This document shows, in pieces, positions 49,536 through 57,709 of a stretch of DNA of 64,000 nucleotides (its first letter is position 1; each line of letters starts with the position of its first letter). The notes below the pieces were generated by a model that was not told the DNA's origin, made no database searches, and saw nothing but the letters and a program-made list of their open reading frames with translations. Location of the stretch: the NCBI RefSeq assembly GCF_014211975.1, contig NZ_CP060084.1, positions 2,170,001 to 2,234,000 on the forward strand. The letters are read 5' to 3'. A program made the position numbers and the translations under genes. Origin of the DNA: Teredinibacter haidensis. GTDB taxonomy: Bacteria; Pseudomonadota; Gammaproteobacteria; Pseudomonadales; Cellvibrionaceae.

Positions 49536-50285
49536 TTACCTGCCAAAAACAGTGTCTATTCGAGTTTTCACTTCTGGTCGATGGAAGGTGAGTTCGTGTA
49601 TCTCCACGTCTTTTTCTATGTGCGAACTTAGTTTTTGTCTAAATTTACCCACCATCACATCCTTTAACGTCACCAGTGAGACTCTTGTCTTCTTAGCTAA
49701 CTCTTTCGCTCGCGCTATGGCATAAGGCAAAACTTCGCTACGCGCAAGTACCGGAAAAGAAATACCACGCTGCTTCAGTTCTTCCCCCCGGAAGTTTTGT
49801 GCATTGAGCATCATTTCCCGGGCGAGGCCCAAGCCAAGCTTCTGCGGCAAAATCATGGTGGACCCCATGTCGAGTGTGAAGCCATACTTCATAAAATTAG
49901 TGGTGTAAATACTTTCCCGACTTAACACAACAAAGTCAGCAAATAGGCCCATCACAAACCCACCTCCTATACCATGCCCCTGCATTGCGTCAACCACTGG
50001 CACTGGACAGTTCAGTGAAAGACTATAGAGATCTTTATCTGTAAACTGGAACTTGCCTTCGTAAAGATCCCTTAATCCCTCTTGTGCACCGCCACCAGAA
50101 AAGTAGCTGTCATATCCCGTCAAGACTACCGCGCTGATATCCTCACGCTGAGATATGGCGTGGAAGGCGTTAGTTAATCCAGCGATGATCCCTTCGGAGA
50201 AAGTATTTTTATTCTCCTTGTCTTGCATAGACACCTGGACTACACCGTCAGTCAGGTCTTCTAATACAACAACACTGTTGGTCAT
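49536..50285 (-). CDS. pksI-like: Enoyl-CoA hydratase-like decarboxylase ECH2
   Basis: The 249-residue crotonase-fold protein resembles PksI/BaeI over its length: VLTGYDSYFSGGGAQEGL, VVDAMQGHGIGGGFVMGL and TTNFMKYGFT. The two glycine-rich stretches form the oxyanion hole. It should decarboxylate the glutaconyl intermediate made by ECH1 to yield the beta-methyl-branched enoyl chain. GAAGG lies just before the ATG. Confidence 0.92.
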   Translation of the reverse strand: MTNSVVVLEDLTDGVVQVSMQDKENKNTFSEGIIAGLTNAFHAISQREDISAVVLTGYDSYFSGGGAQEGLRDLYEGKFQFTDKDLYSLSLNCPVPVVDAMQGHGIGGGFVMGLFADFVVLSRESIYTTNFMKYGFTLDMGSTMILPQKLGLGLAREMMLNAQNFRGEELKQRGISFPVLARSEVLPYAIARAKELAKKTRVSLVTLKDVMVGKFRQKLSSHIEKDVEIHELTFHRPEVKTRIDTVFGR

Positions 50286-50310
50286 GGGTTACCTTCTTTC
50301 ACTAAAGCTA

Positions 50311-51096
50311 TTATTCCCAGGGAAACTGGCCGGTTTTCACATAGCGTGCAATTTTCTCGAGGTTATCTGCGTCAGAAAATACACTTTTGTTTGCCGCAAG
50401 CGCCTTTTCTTTATCGTTTCGAAGACCGTCACTTAACTCCGACATATAGTTTTTATAACGTTGTATTCCCGATTTATTTAGTCGTCTTAAACGTAACAAT
50501 TGTTTTCTCAGAAGATTCTCACTGTTTGGCTCGATTGCGTCTACCAACCCCCACTCCAACGCCTGCTGCGCATTAATGGGCTGAGTTATCAATGTCATAT
50601 AGTTGGCTTTCGCATGCCCTATTCTTCGAATCAAGAACGGTAATACACAGGCAGGCATTAAGCCAAACAACAATTCGGATAGGCTGAAAACGGTGTTCTC
50701 CTGAGCCAATACAATATCGCACGCAGAGACAAAACCTATACCGCCGGCATTAGCTTTACCTTGTACATGAGCCACTGTAATGAAAGGGCCAGTGGCAAGG
50801 GTATGCCATAAATCGTACAAAGGACCGGGGTCCTGATTTTCGGCAACATTTCCGGTGTCGAAGCTCTGCTGCAATTCGTTAAAGTCCGCCCCAAAACAAA
50901 ACACCTCTGGCGATCCCTCAAGTACGACAACTTTGATTTGATCGCTGTAAGTATTTAGTACAGAGTTCATATCCTCAATGAGCTCTGCATTAATCGCATT
51001 CTGACTTTCTGGGCGATGTATTTGAAGAAAGCAGATTTCCTCTTCGATCCGTACGTTAATGGTGTTGTACGATGCAATATTCTCTACTAAACCCAT
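50311..51096 (-). CDS. pksH-like: Enoyl-CoA hydratase-like dehydratase ECH1
   Basis: A crotonase-fold protein of 261 residues closely matching PksH: FGADFNEL, YDLWHTLATGP, GKANAGGIGFVSA and ELLFGLMPACVLPFLIRR. It should dehydrate the HMG-like chain on the acceptor ACP. The ATG overlaps the end of the HMGS gene by 10 bases, with a GGGAG site inside that gene, so translation is probably coupled. Confidence 0.93.
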   Translation of the reverse strand: MGLVENIASYNTINVRIEEEICFLQIHRPESQNAINAELIEDMNSVLNTYSDQIKVVVLEGSPEVFCFGADFNELQQSFDTGNVAENQDPGPLYDLWHTLATGPFITVAHVQGKANAGGIGFVSACDIVLAQENTVFSLSELLFGLMPACVLPFLIRRIGHAKANYMTLITQPINAQQALEWGLVDAIEPNSENLLRKQLLRLRRLNKSGIQRYKNYMSELSDGLRNDKEKALAANKSVFSDADNLEKIARYVKTGQFPWE

Positions 51097-52343
51097 TCGT
51101 ACTCCCGATGAAACTCTTTAATCTGCTTTAAAAATAGTGTTGGTTTGCCCAGTGTGGAGCGTGCGTTGGGTATAAAGCCAGGGTCCAGTTCGAGATTACG
51201 CGTACCAAATTTAGGGGATTTTGCGTGCGAAAGAATACTGTCATACTCGTCCATAGAGAGCTCATAACGGCTGTCCAGATGTTGTTGAATCCCCATATCC
51301 AACAATCGTTTTTGCCCTTCTTGCGTGACAACACCACTGAAGAACTCCGAACAACAACCAGAGCCGTATGAGAAAATACCAATACGTTTTGGTGTGTCGA
51401 AATCGCCATTAGCCACCGTGCTCGCAATAGAGAGCGCAGCGGTGGCCCCCATGATATTGCCTACACGCTGGCAATAATTGATTGCCGGCAATACTCTGCG
51501 TTGGAAGTCTTCTTCGATCTCGGGTGGTTTCGCTTTCACCAGCTTTCGCATTAAATTACGATGCGCACCTTTTACCATGCCACCAAATGGTGTGTGGAAT
51601 GCAAGATAGGAGAAGGTTTCGGTGTACGTGCAACCCGGCACACGTCTTTGATATTCCAGAAACGCATTTTCACAACAGTCGAGATAGGAAAGTAACGAAA
51701 GATCCACGTCGCCTGCATCGCCATCCGTGGTGGGACGACAAGTGTCCATTACTTCGTAACCGTAATAACCGTTGGCGCCTACGTCTATTTGCAACACATG
51801 GGGCTGTTCACTCACCAGCATTGCGACAGCACCTGCGCCACTGCTGGGCTCAGCAAAAGACCAATCCGCAGATAATGCATCTCCGCCCTCTTCAACCATA
51901 AACCTTGCAACATCAGTCGCAATCACCAGTGCTTTGGCACCTGGAGACGCTTGACCTAAAATAAAATTGATACCCATCTGCAAACCAGCTACCCCGGAGT
52001 AACACGCGTTCTTCAATTCGAAGAGACGACAGTTGCGGTTTAAGCCCAATAAGTCATGACAATAAGTACTCATCGATTTACCAAAATCGAAAGCTGATTC
52101 GGTACAAGTGATAACCATTTCAATTCGGTCTTTCTCAGCTTCACTTAAGGCATCCACAATTGGTTTTGCTGCGTTGATCGCAAATGTAATCGGATCTTCA
52201 TAAGGTAAAGGAACCGATTTTTCTGACATCATCAGATTCTCAAATCGACTGGTATCCAAATTTCGGTGTTGAGATAGCTTTTTCACATCGATGTAACTCG
52301 TTCCAGAAAAAGCATTCATAGCTTCGATTCCAACGGTCTTCAT
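51087..52343 (-). CDS. pksG-like: HMG-CoA synthase homologue of the beta-branching cassette
   Basis: The 418-residue protein has the catalytic Cys in NACYSGVAGLQ (near residue 114) and the His in FHTPFGGMVKGAH (near 250), as in PksG-type HMG synthases. It adds the acetyl carbanion from the donor ACP to a beta-keto polyketide on an acceptor ACP, which starts beta-branching. A GGGGAT ribosome site lies before the ATG. It is followed without gaps by ECH1 and ECH2. Confidence 0.94.
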   Translation of the reverse strand: MKTVGIEAMNAFSGTSYIDVKKLSQHRNLDTSRFENLMMSEKSVPLPYEDPITFAINAAKPIVDALSEAEKDRIEMVITCTESAFDFGKSMSTYCHDLLGLNRNCRLFELKNACYSGVAGLQMGINFILGQASPGAKALVIATDVARFMVEEGGDALSADWSFAEPSSGAGAVAMLVSEQPHVLQIDVGANGYYGYEVMDTCRPTTDGDAGDVDLSLLSYLDCCENAFLEYQRRVPGCTYTETFSYLAFHTPFGGMVKGAHRNLMRKLVKAKPPEIEEDFQRRVLPAINYCQRVGNIMGATAALSIASTVANGDFDTPKRIGIFSYGSGCCSEFFSGVVTQEGQKRLLDMGIQQHLDSRYELSMDEYDSILSHAKSPKFGTRNLELDPGFIPNARSTLGKPTLFLKQIKEFHREYEWV

Positions 52344-52390
52344 GCAGGTAATCCCCGTTATTTATATTGAAGGTTAATGAGTTTTGGTAG

Positions 52391-53020
52391 TTATTTGAAA
52401 TTAAGTATTTTGGATAGATTTTGTGTATTTCTCATTCGGAATGCGACGAAGTCTTTCGCACTATTGAATTGCAAATAAATGTTAACGCGCTGTATGTAAG
52501 CAAATGCCTGCTCAGGCGACTTGACATGAGTATGTCTTAGGAAAACCTGAGTATCATGTTTTAACCGATGGTTGAGTTTCTGTAAGCTCTCGTACATTGC
52601 GAATGCATCATCATTACTTGGACAAATACCAACACCCTCATTGAATAGTACGTCCCAACAGAATAACCAACTATCTATCAGAAAGGAGACGCAACCTTCT
52701 GTATACCCTGGAATTAATATGGATTCGATGATGATATTGCCTACGCTCCATTTCGTTTCATCAATTGACACAAGATGTTCTGACTGAAAGCAAGACACTG
52801 CAATCTCATTACTCGACATCCAGATTGGACAATCATGTTTAGACGCCATTGAACCAGCGAGGTTGATGTGATAAAAATGAGAATGTGTAATAAGAATGCC
52901 AACTAAGTTCAGGCCCAGTTGCCGAAAATGATTTTCCAACAGCACCTGTTCCCAAGCAGGATCAACTATAACAGCTACCTTCGACACCGAATCGGCAATA
53001 ATATAATTGTTATTTTTCAT
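52391..53020 (-). pseudogene. pksB-like: Metallo-beta-lactamase-fold (PksB/BaeB-like) protein, 5' end displaced by IS4
   Basis: The sequence has the family pattern VAVIVDPAWE, then LITHSHFYH where THxHxDH is expected (Asp to Tyr), PGYTEG where PGHTxG is expected (His to Tyr), and WDVLF for the later Asp. Several zinc ligands are thus altered. PksB/BaeB homologues are acyl-ACP thioesterases in other trans-AT clusters. The ATG at 53020 lies in the 9-bp target duplication of the IS4 element. Joining the far flank (54293 onward) restores an in-frame N-terminus, VFPVNVYFMSVAKGQMKNNN. The remaining frame may still be translated from 53020 or from the TTG at 53044. Confidence 0.75.
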
Positions 53021-54283
53021 CACTGCTGTCCCGTTAACTTTCAAAACAATTTAGCCTGAAGCGAATCATGAGGTTTATAAACTGGCGGATCACCTCTAAG
53101 CAAAGTCATTAGGTCGCCTCTTTCAAACAGGTTTATCTCCAAAATCTTGATGACTTGCTGAAGGGATAGAGACAGATTGGATTGAAATTTTGTGAGCGTC
53201 AACAATAAATAGACGCATATGGTAATCCAAATATGAGTAAGAATTGCGTTCTTGGTGGCACCCACAAACGACTTAATTTTCAGGTTTTGCTTTATCCATT
53301 TAAAAAACAGCTTCACCTGCCATCGAGACTTATAGATATCGGCAATCGTCTTACTCGATAGCTTCATGTTGTTGGTTAAAAATACACAATGCTTAACGAT
53401 CTCTTGGTCTCGATACCCAATGCGCCGCAGGGGGAGTGGGAACCTTTTTGCTCTGACCGCACCAGTGAATTCGATTATCTGATCAGAGGTTATCCCTTTA
53501 GACTTGACCGTTTCCTGACGCTCAATAATGCAATAAACCGCATTGCTCTTTAGGCGTGTTACAAAGAAAATCCCTTTGTTTTCCAATTGGTTATACCACT
53601 CACAATCATTGTAAGCCTTATCAAAAACGAGGATGCTGCCAGGACTTAGCGTCAAACGCTTAGCTGCTTTAGCGTCGTACGTTTCCCCTTCCGTGATACG
53701 CATGAATTTAGGTAAGTACCCTGAATAATTTAAGCCTACGAGCAATTTTCTCGCGCCTTTGGTTGAACAAAAATTAGCGCAAGGGCAATCGTCCAAGCAT
53801 AAATTTATCCTGTTAGCGTCAAGGGAATACAGCGGATTTGTAAACCGAAAATTGTGTCTAGGCGCCACATTCTGGCAGCCAGCAAACAGATGGCCACACA
53901 GCGCCTCGTAAAGGCCGTAAGGCTTGCCTTCGTAAATTCGAGATAATATGGTTCGCGACGATTTTGACGAGCCAAGATGGTAGAGGCGATGCACTTGAGC
54001 TGTTATGTTCTCGACAATATCCCGCAAGAAATTGCGGCCTGAAAGCTGGGCAATAGCCATTGTCACAAACTGAAACAGACGGGATGCTTTGCGGAAAGAT
54101 CGTCCGCGGTGATACTCGCTGGCCAGGCTTTCAAATTCATATCTAGGAATCAGTTTTAGCAATTGCGAGATGACTGCATTATCATAACTCATGGCATGTT
54201 TCACTCTTGTTTTATGGTGAAACGCTTATAAAGCATTAAGTGAATATAGGCCTTCCTTCGCTGAAGTTAAAGCGACAGAAATG
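53021..54283 (-). mobile_element. IS4-family insertion sequence, complete with target duplication
   Basis: Terminal inverted repeats begin CACTGCTGTC (53021) and CATTTCTGTC (54283, other strand), with 17 of the first 20 bases alike. A direct 9-bp duplication ATTTTTCAT flanks the element (53012-53020 and 54284-54292). It contains one transposase gene. The insertion split the 5' end of the PksB-like gene. Confidence 0.9.
53041..54204 (-). CDS. IS4-family transposase with altered catalytic Glu
   Basis: A 387-residue protein with the N-terminal DUF4372 type sequence (LIPRYEFESLASEYHRGR), DDE-domain Asp residues in YSLDANRINL and VFDKAYNDCEWY, and the C-terminal Y-(2)-R-(3)-E-(6)-K signature. In that signature the Glu is Lys: YKSRWQVK then LFFKWIK. 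The codon is AAG and could arise from GAG by one transition. If this is the catalytic Glu, the enzyme is inactive although the frame is full length. Confidence 0.9.
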   Translation of the reverse strand: MKHAMSYDNAVISQLLKLIPRYEFESLASEYHRGRSFRKASRLFQFVTMAIAQLSGRNFLRDIVENITAQVHRLYHLGSSKSSRTILSRIYEGKPYGLYEALCGHLFAGCQNVAPRHNFRFTNPLYSLDANRINLCLDDCPCANFCSTKGARKLLVGLNYSGYLPKFMRITEGETYDAKAAKRLTLSPGSILVFDKAYNDCEWYNQLENKGIFFVTRLKSNAVYCIIERQETVKSKGITSDQIIEFTGAVRAKRFPLPLRRIGYRDQEIVKHCVFLTNNMKLSSKTIADIYKSRWQVKLFFKWIKQNLKIKSFVGATKNAILTHIWITICVYLLLTLTKFQSNLSLSLQQVIKILEINLFERGDLMTLLRGDPPVYKPHDSLQAKLF

Positions 54284-54522
54284 ATTTTTCATCTGACCTT
54301 TTGCCACACTCATAAAGTAAACATTAACTGGAAACACATTACACACATTGAGCAAACATGTTAGCGAGTTACTATTCTCGACTTCTATAACGCAGTTTCC
54401 ATTTTTAAATTATCACTCTCAGTCGCAAGTTCACGAATATAAATTATTAACATTTACTAGAGGTAAATTTTTCTCGTTCGTAAGGACCACATTGAATTTT
54501 TTCTATTACTCGCCCCCTTTTG

Positions 54523-54930
54523 CTAACTGTCTGCATTTTCAACAAAGGCGATACAATTTGGCGTCAAAGAACGCAATAGCCAGATTTCTTCAGTTGCAAA
54601 ATGCACGCTGGTAGCTCCTCCCCAATCGTGACCTATTAGACCTGCTACCGTTTGTAGTGCACCAGCCAATAAACTTGGGTGCATTAAATATTCATCAAAA
54701 TCCTCTTTTACAATCTCACTCACCGCAGTTTGGCCAAGGCAAAATCTATCTCCGATATACATGTTCGTTATTGTTTGAAAGCTTTCACCATATTGAAAGC
54801 CCGCCTGCTTAAATTTAGAGTACAAGTCCGACCTGTCGAATATATTGGTAGCTCGGCTGATAATTTCATCAATATTCAGATGATCGAAATTCTTTTTTAT
54901 TTCATAAGCGTTGAAACTGATTTTATTTTC
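54523..54930 (-). pseudogene. PKS dehydratase-domain fragment
   Basis: The frame is open from 54930 and ends at 54523. It shows the mid part of a PKS DH domain: QAGFQYGESFQTI, followed by the second-half motif YLMHPSLLAGALQTVAGL, with Gly in place of the catalytic Asp. No KS, N-terminal DH motif or ACP is attached. It lies directly upstream of the reconstructed PksB-like gene and is in the same direction. It probably marks the remains of another PKS gene at the cluster edge. Confidence 0.7.
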
Positions 54931-55199
54931 TCAATTAATAACTACTCACCATAATGCACGATGTTATTTCAAAAGCAGTAGGTTATCCAATAATTTTAAC
55001 GTTTGTCGTAAGCTGCTTTTTTTTGACGTCGAAAATAAGTAGCTAAACCCACACGATGTCGTTGATAGTCTCATCCCTTGCTTAGCCAGCATATTTTGGA
55101 GTAGTAACGCGCGGACACCTAAATCAACAAAAGAATATCGGCGACGCCTTCGCTGAACATGTCGTCTCACAGAAGTTGTGCAATATATAGCCAGAGGCA

Positions 55200-55455
55200 A
55201 GGGGTGATCAGGTTGGTCCGGAATACGCACAGGGCAAGTTTTTGATCTGCTTCACCGATCAGGAAATGTCCATGACTCAAACGGTGCCCATAATTTCATA
55301 CTCGCAAATATACGTAAAATAAGGCAGTTTCTACCCAAAAATGGCCATTGAAGTTCGTATGCATATTCCGACCCAAGCTGATCACCCGTTGCGATACAAC
55401 GTGATCACCTGTTGCCCGCGTGCGATCAGTTTCGGTGGAATACGCAGGTGGTAAA
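55200..55455. mobile_element. IS21-type terminal repeat remnant
   Basis: Two similar direct copies of a GATCAG...GGAATACGCA motif (55207-55230 and 55425-55448), with extra TGATCAC stretches between them (near 55380 and 55400), resemble the multiple terminal repeats of IS21-family elements. No istA or istB gene is left. The assignment rests on pattern recall only. The flanking frame at 54964-55230 is not recognised. Confidence 0.4.
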
Positions 55456-55672
55456 GATTCACGAGGTATAGCGATATATAATTTTGCAGATATAGCCCTC
55501 ACAACAACCATTGCAAAATCTACGCGCCACGACTAAAGCCTCCCGATTGCATGATTACTTTATAATGAGTGCCCCCAAACGCTCGAATGAGAAAAGATCA
55601 CCCGATAACCTTGGTAGCCATCAATATTGGTTGTAATATAACAACAGATAAACAACAGGGAAGCACCAAACA

Positions 55673-56545
55673 ATGGGAATGCTTGAGCAATTTATTGACC
55701 GGACAGATCAGCTCGATTATTCCGACACTGTGGAGATCGAGGATGCCGAAGAGGAAGCCCCTAACTGCTTACAACTGCTCTATCCATCGCCCTTACAGTT
55801 TGGTAGCCAAACGCTCACGCATGCTTTACAGCGCCACCCGCTGTGCTCTCCCATTAGTGTGCTTGAGTTGCAACCCGGCGAAGAAAACGACATGGATATT
55901 CAAGGCTTAGCGGTTTGGGACGATCATGTCGTTCAAATTATTGGCGTGAATAATTCTATTCCTCCTGACCAAGTGGCCTTCACGCTGGAAGTTGCACATT
56001 GTAACCAGGAGGATAAACACGCCATCAGGCACCATCAAAGTCATGTTCTCCTGGTCTATGCCGGCCGCTGCGACATACTGCTTTTTCAATACTATACGCT
56101 CACGATTGTGGCTGGTGTACTCGCGGACACCAATGCATCTGTGGTGCTCAACTTACCCGCTTGCGCCTGTATACCGGCAACCTTAGTGTCACCAACAATG
56201 AACCCCGAGCTGCATACAACCGAAGATGACCTGCTATTGGTCTTACTCTACACCGGCTATGTCAAATATTTTAAGGAAGGATTGCCTGGTTGCTGGGTTA
56301 GGACAATGACAGGAACAATCCTCGGCGTACCAGACTTTGCCACTTTTTTACCCGAGATAACCGATGCTGAAGATTACATGTTTATCATCGGCGATATCTT
56401 TAGCTATCTAATCAATAGCCAAGCCCTCTGTGATGAGGGTCATACGCTCAGCATCAACGGTGAGATATTTGTTCTCAGAAGACCCAACGCTATTGAATAC
56501 TTTTTAGAACGTGACGGCCCCCTATTCGTGCTTCAGCAGCACTAA
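55673..56545 (+). CDS. DUF4261-like protein of unknown function
   Basis: The 290-residue protein shows the pattern of DUF4261 proteins: HPLCSPISVLEL, a WDDHVVQIIGV segment, HQSHVLLVYAG in the middle and GLPGCWVRTMTGTILGVPDF toward the end. It has no signal peptide or membrane segment and is acidic. Relatives are often found in accessory regions of proteobacteria, sometimes beside type VI secretion genes, but no such genes are visible here. GGGAAG precedes the ATG. The next gene starts 59 bases after its stop. Confidence 0.7.
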   Translation: MGMLEQFIDRTDQLDYSDTVEIEDAEEEAPNCLQLLYPSPLQFGSQTLTHALQRHPLCSPISVLELQPGEENDMDIQGLAVWDDHVVQIIGVNNSIPPDQVAFTLEVAHCNQEDKHAIRHHQSHVLLVYAGRCDILLFQYYTLTIVAGVLADTNASVVLNLPACACIPATLVSPTMNPELHTTEDDLLLVLLYTGYVKYFKEGLPGCWVRTMTGTILGVPDFATFLPEITDAEDYMFIIGDIFSYLINSQALCDEGHTLSINGEIFVLRRPNAIEYFLERDGPLFVLQQH

Positions 56546-56604
56546 ACACTGATTAATCAACCAGAATTTGACGCACTCAAATCAATAGTTTTTATAGGAT
56601 ACTC

Positions 56605-57225
56605 ATGGAAAATTTCAAACACAGAAAAATAGAGGTAGTCTTCAAAAGCATTACCGGTGAGGTTTTAGGTCAAAATAAATATTCAGAAACGCACGTTTCC
56701 TCCAGTGGAGGTGGTGGTTATATCGATAAGCACGGAGGTCATGTTGATGCGCCACAAATTCATTCAAAAAGTGTCACGAATCACGAATTCTGGATTCGAA
56801 AACAGGATGGTACAGAAGAGAATGTACAGCTTAAAGGGCACGACATCCCCTTGCGAGCAGGTCAGATCATCACTCTAATATCGGCATTCACTAACGAAAA
56901 ACGCAAACCCTACTACTCAGTACTGGTTAATCACAATGCTAAAAAGCACTGGTTTATCAATAAAGCCAACGAGTTGAACCGTTTTTTTTGTATTGATGTA
57001 TTTTCTGGAAAGTCACTAGTACTCGCTGGTGGCTTATGGTGGGGTGTCGCATACTTATTATCAGCAGAATTCGGTGCCATTGCCGCAGGGATATTCTTGC
57101 TATACCGTCTAATTACTAAGTTTCCTCGAATGTCTAGGCTTGAAAAAGAACTTGATGCCTATTTGGAATCGCTCGCACAAAAGGCTTACGCGGTTGACTA
57201 TTCCCCACAGAGCACACAGAACTGA
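56605..57225 (+). CDS. Small membrane-anchored protein of unknown function
   Basis: A 206-residue protein. The first 120 residues form a soluble domain with a Gly/His-rich loop (SSGGGGYIDKHGGHVDAPQI), followed by EFWIRKQDG and DIPLRAGQIITLISA. Two hydrophobic segments near residues 135-170 likely span the membrane, and the C-terminus is charged. AGGAT precedes the ATG. It probably forms a unit with the DUF4261-like gene. No function is recognised. Confidence 0.7.
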   Translation: MENFKHRKIEVVFKSITGEVLGQNKYSETHVSSSGGGGYIDKHGGHVDAPQIHSKSVTNHEFWIRKQDGTEENVQLKGHDIPLRAGQIITLISAFTNEKRKPYYSVLVNHNAKKHWFINKANELNRFFCIDVFSGKSLVLAGGLWWGVAYLLSAEFGAIAAGIFLLYRLITKFPRMSRLEKELDAYLESLAQKAYAVDYSPQSTQN

Positions 57226-57364
57226 GCAGTCTATCCAGTAAACAGGCTTGAGTTCGCCTGGATCAACCTCAACACGCCTGCTCACTAGCGGCTCAGAACG
57301 GTGACCATCAAGTGATGCCCATTTTTTCGGCGAGACAAATAGCACGTCCTGTGTCATTTGTCGT

Positions 57365-57444
57365 CACTCAGAAAAGCCTGTAAAACGGATGCTTTTCTGA
57401 GTGGTCTCGCCTTTGGCGAGCAAAAGCGCATCCATGCGCTTTTC
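57365..57444. repeat. Three consecutive hairpins
   Basis: A 13-bp perfect stem (CACTCAGAAAAGC / GCTTTTCTGAGTG, 57365-57377 and 57391-57403) is followed by CTCGCC-TTT-GGCGAG (57406-57420) and AAAAGCGCA-TCCA-TGCGCTTTT (about 57423-57444). The last is followed by a T-rich run and could end transcription of the plus-strand genes. Two short loops in such close order are unusual and lie 270 bases from an integrase gene. Confidence 0.75.
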
Positions 57445-57570
57445 ATGTTTTTTCTTTCCTCTGTGTATGCTCTCAGATTTTCGACTTTTGCCGTAAATTC
57501 AAAACTCCGGCAACACCCCAGTTTCATTACCGTTGTAAAAATACCTCGGAGCGCGAGGCAGCGCCTCGCA

Positions 57571-57596
57571 TAAAAACAAAAAGCCCCGCCAGGGGC
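57571..57596 (-). terminator. Rho-independent terminator for the integrase gene
   Basis: Read on the minus strand, GCCCC-TGGC-GGGGC is followed by TTTTTGTTTTT. It lies about 115 bases after the stop of the integrase gene. A further palindrome, GCGAGGC-AGC-GCCTCGC, is at about 57553-57569. Confidence 0.75.
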
Positions 57597-57709
57597 AGCA
57601 TTTATGTATCAATCATTTTCACTTCTTCAATATTCGCCCTTCTGTTGATTGGCAGACAGCCATTAGTCAACCCTTAAACTCACTAAAACAATTACGGAAT
57701 AAAAACATG

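Noticed and set aside
54964..55230. 88-codon minus-strand frame
   Set aside because: Its Arg-rich and Ser/Leu-rich stretches have no family match, and it overlaps the suspected IS21 terminal repeats.
57358..57573. 71-codon plus-strand frame
   Set aside because: It is made of the palindromes themselves and is better explained by the hairpin cluster.
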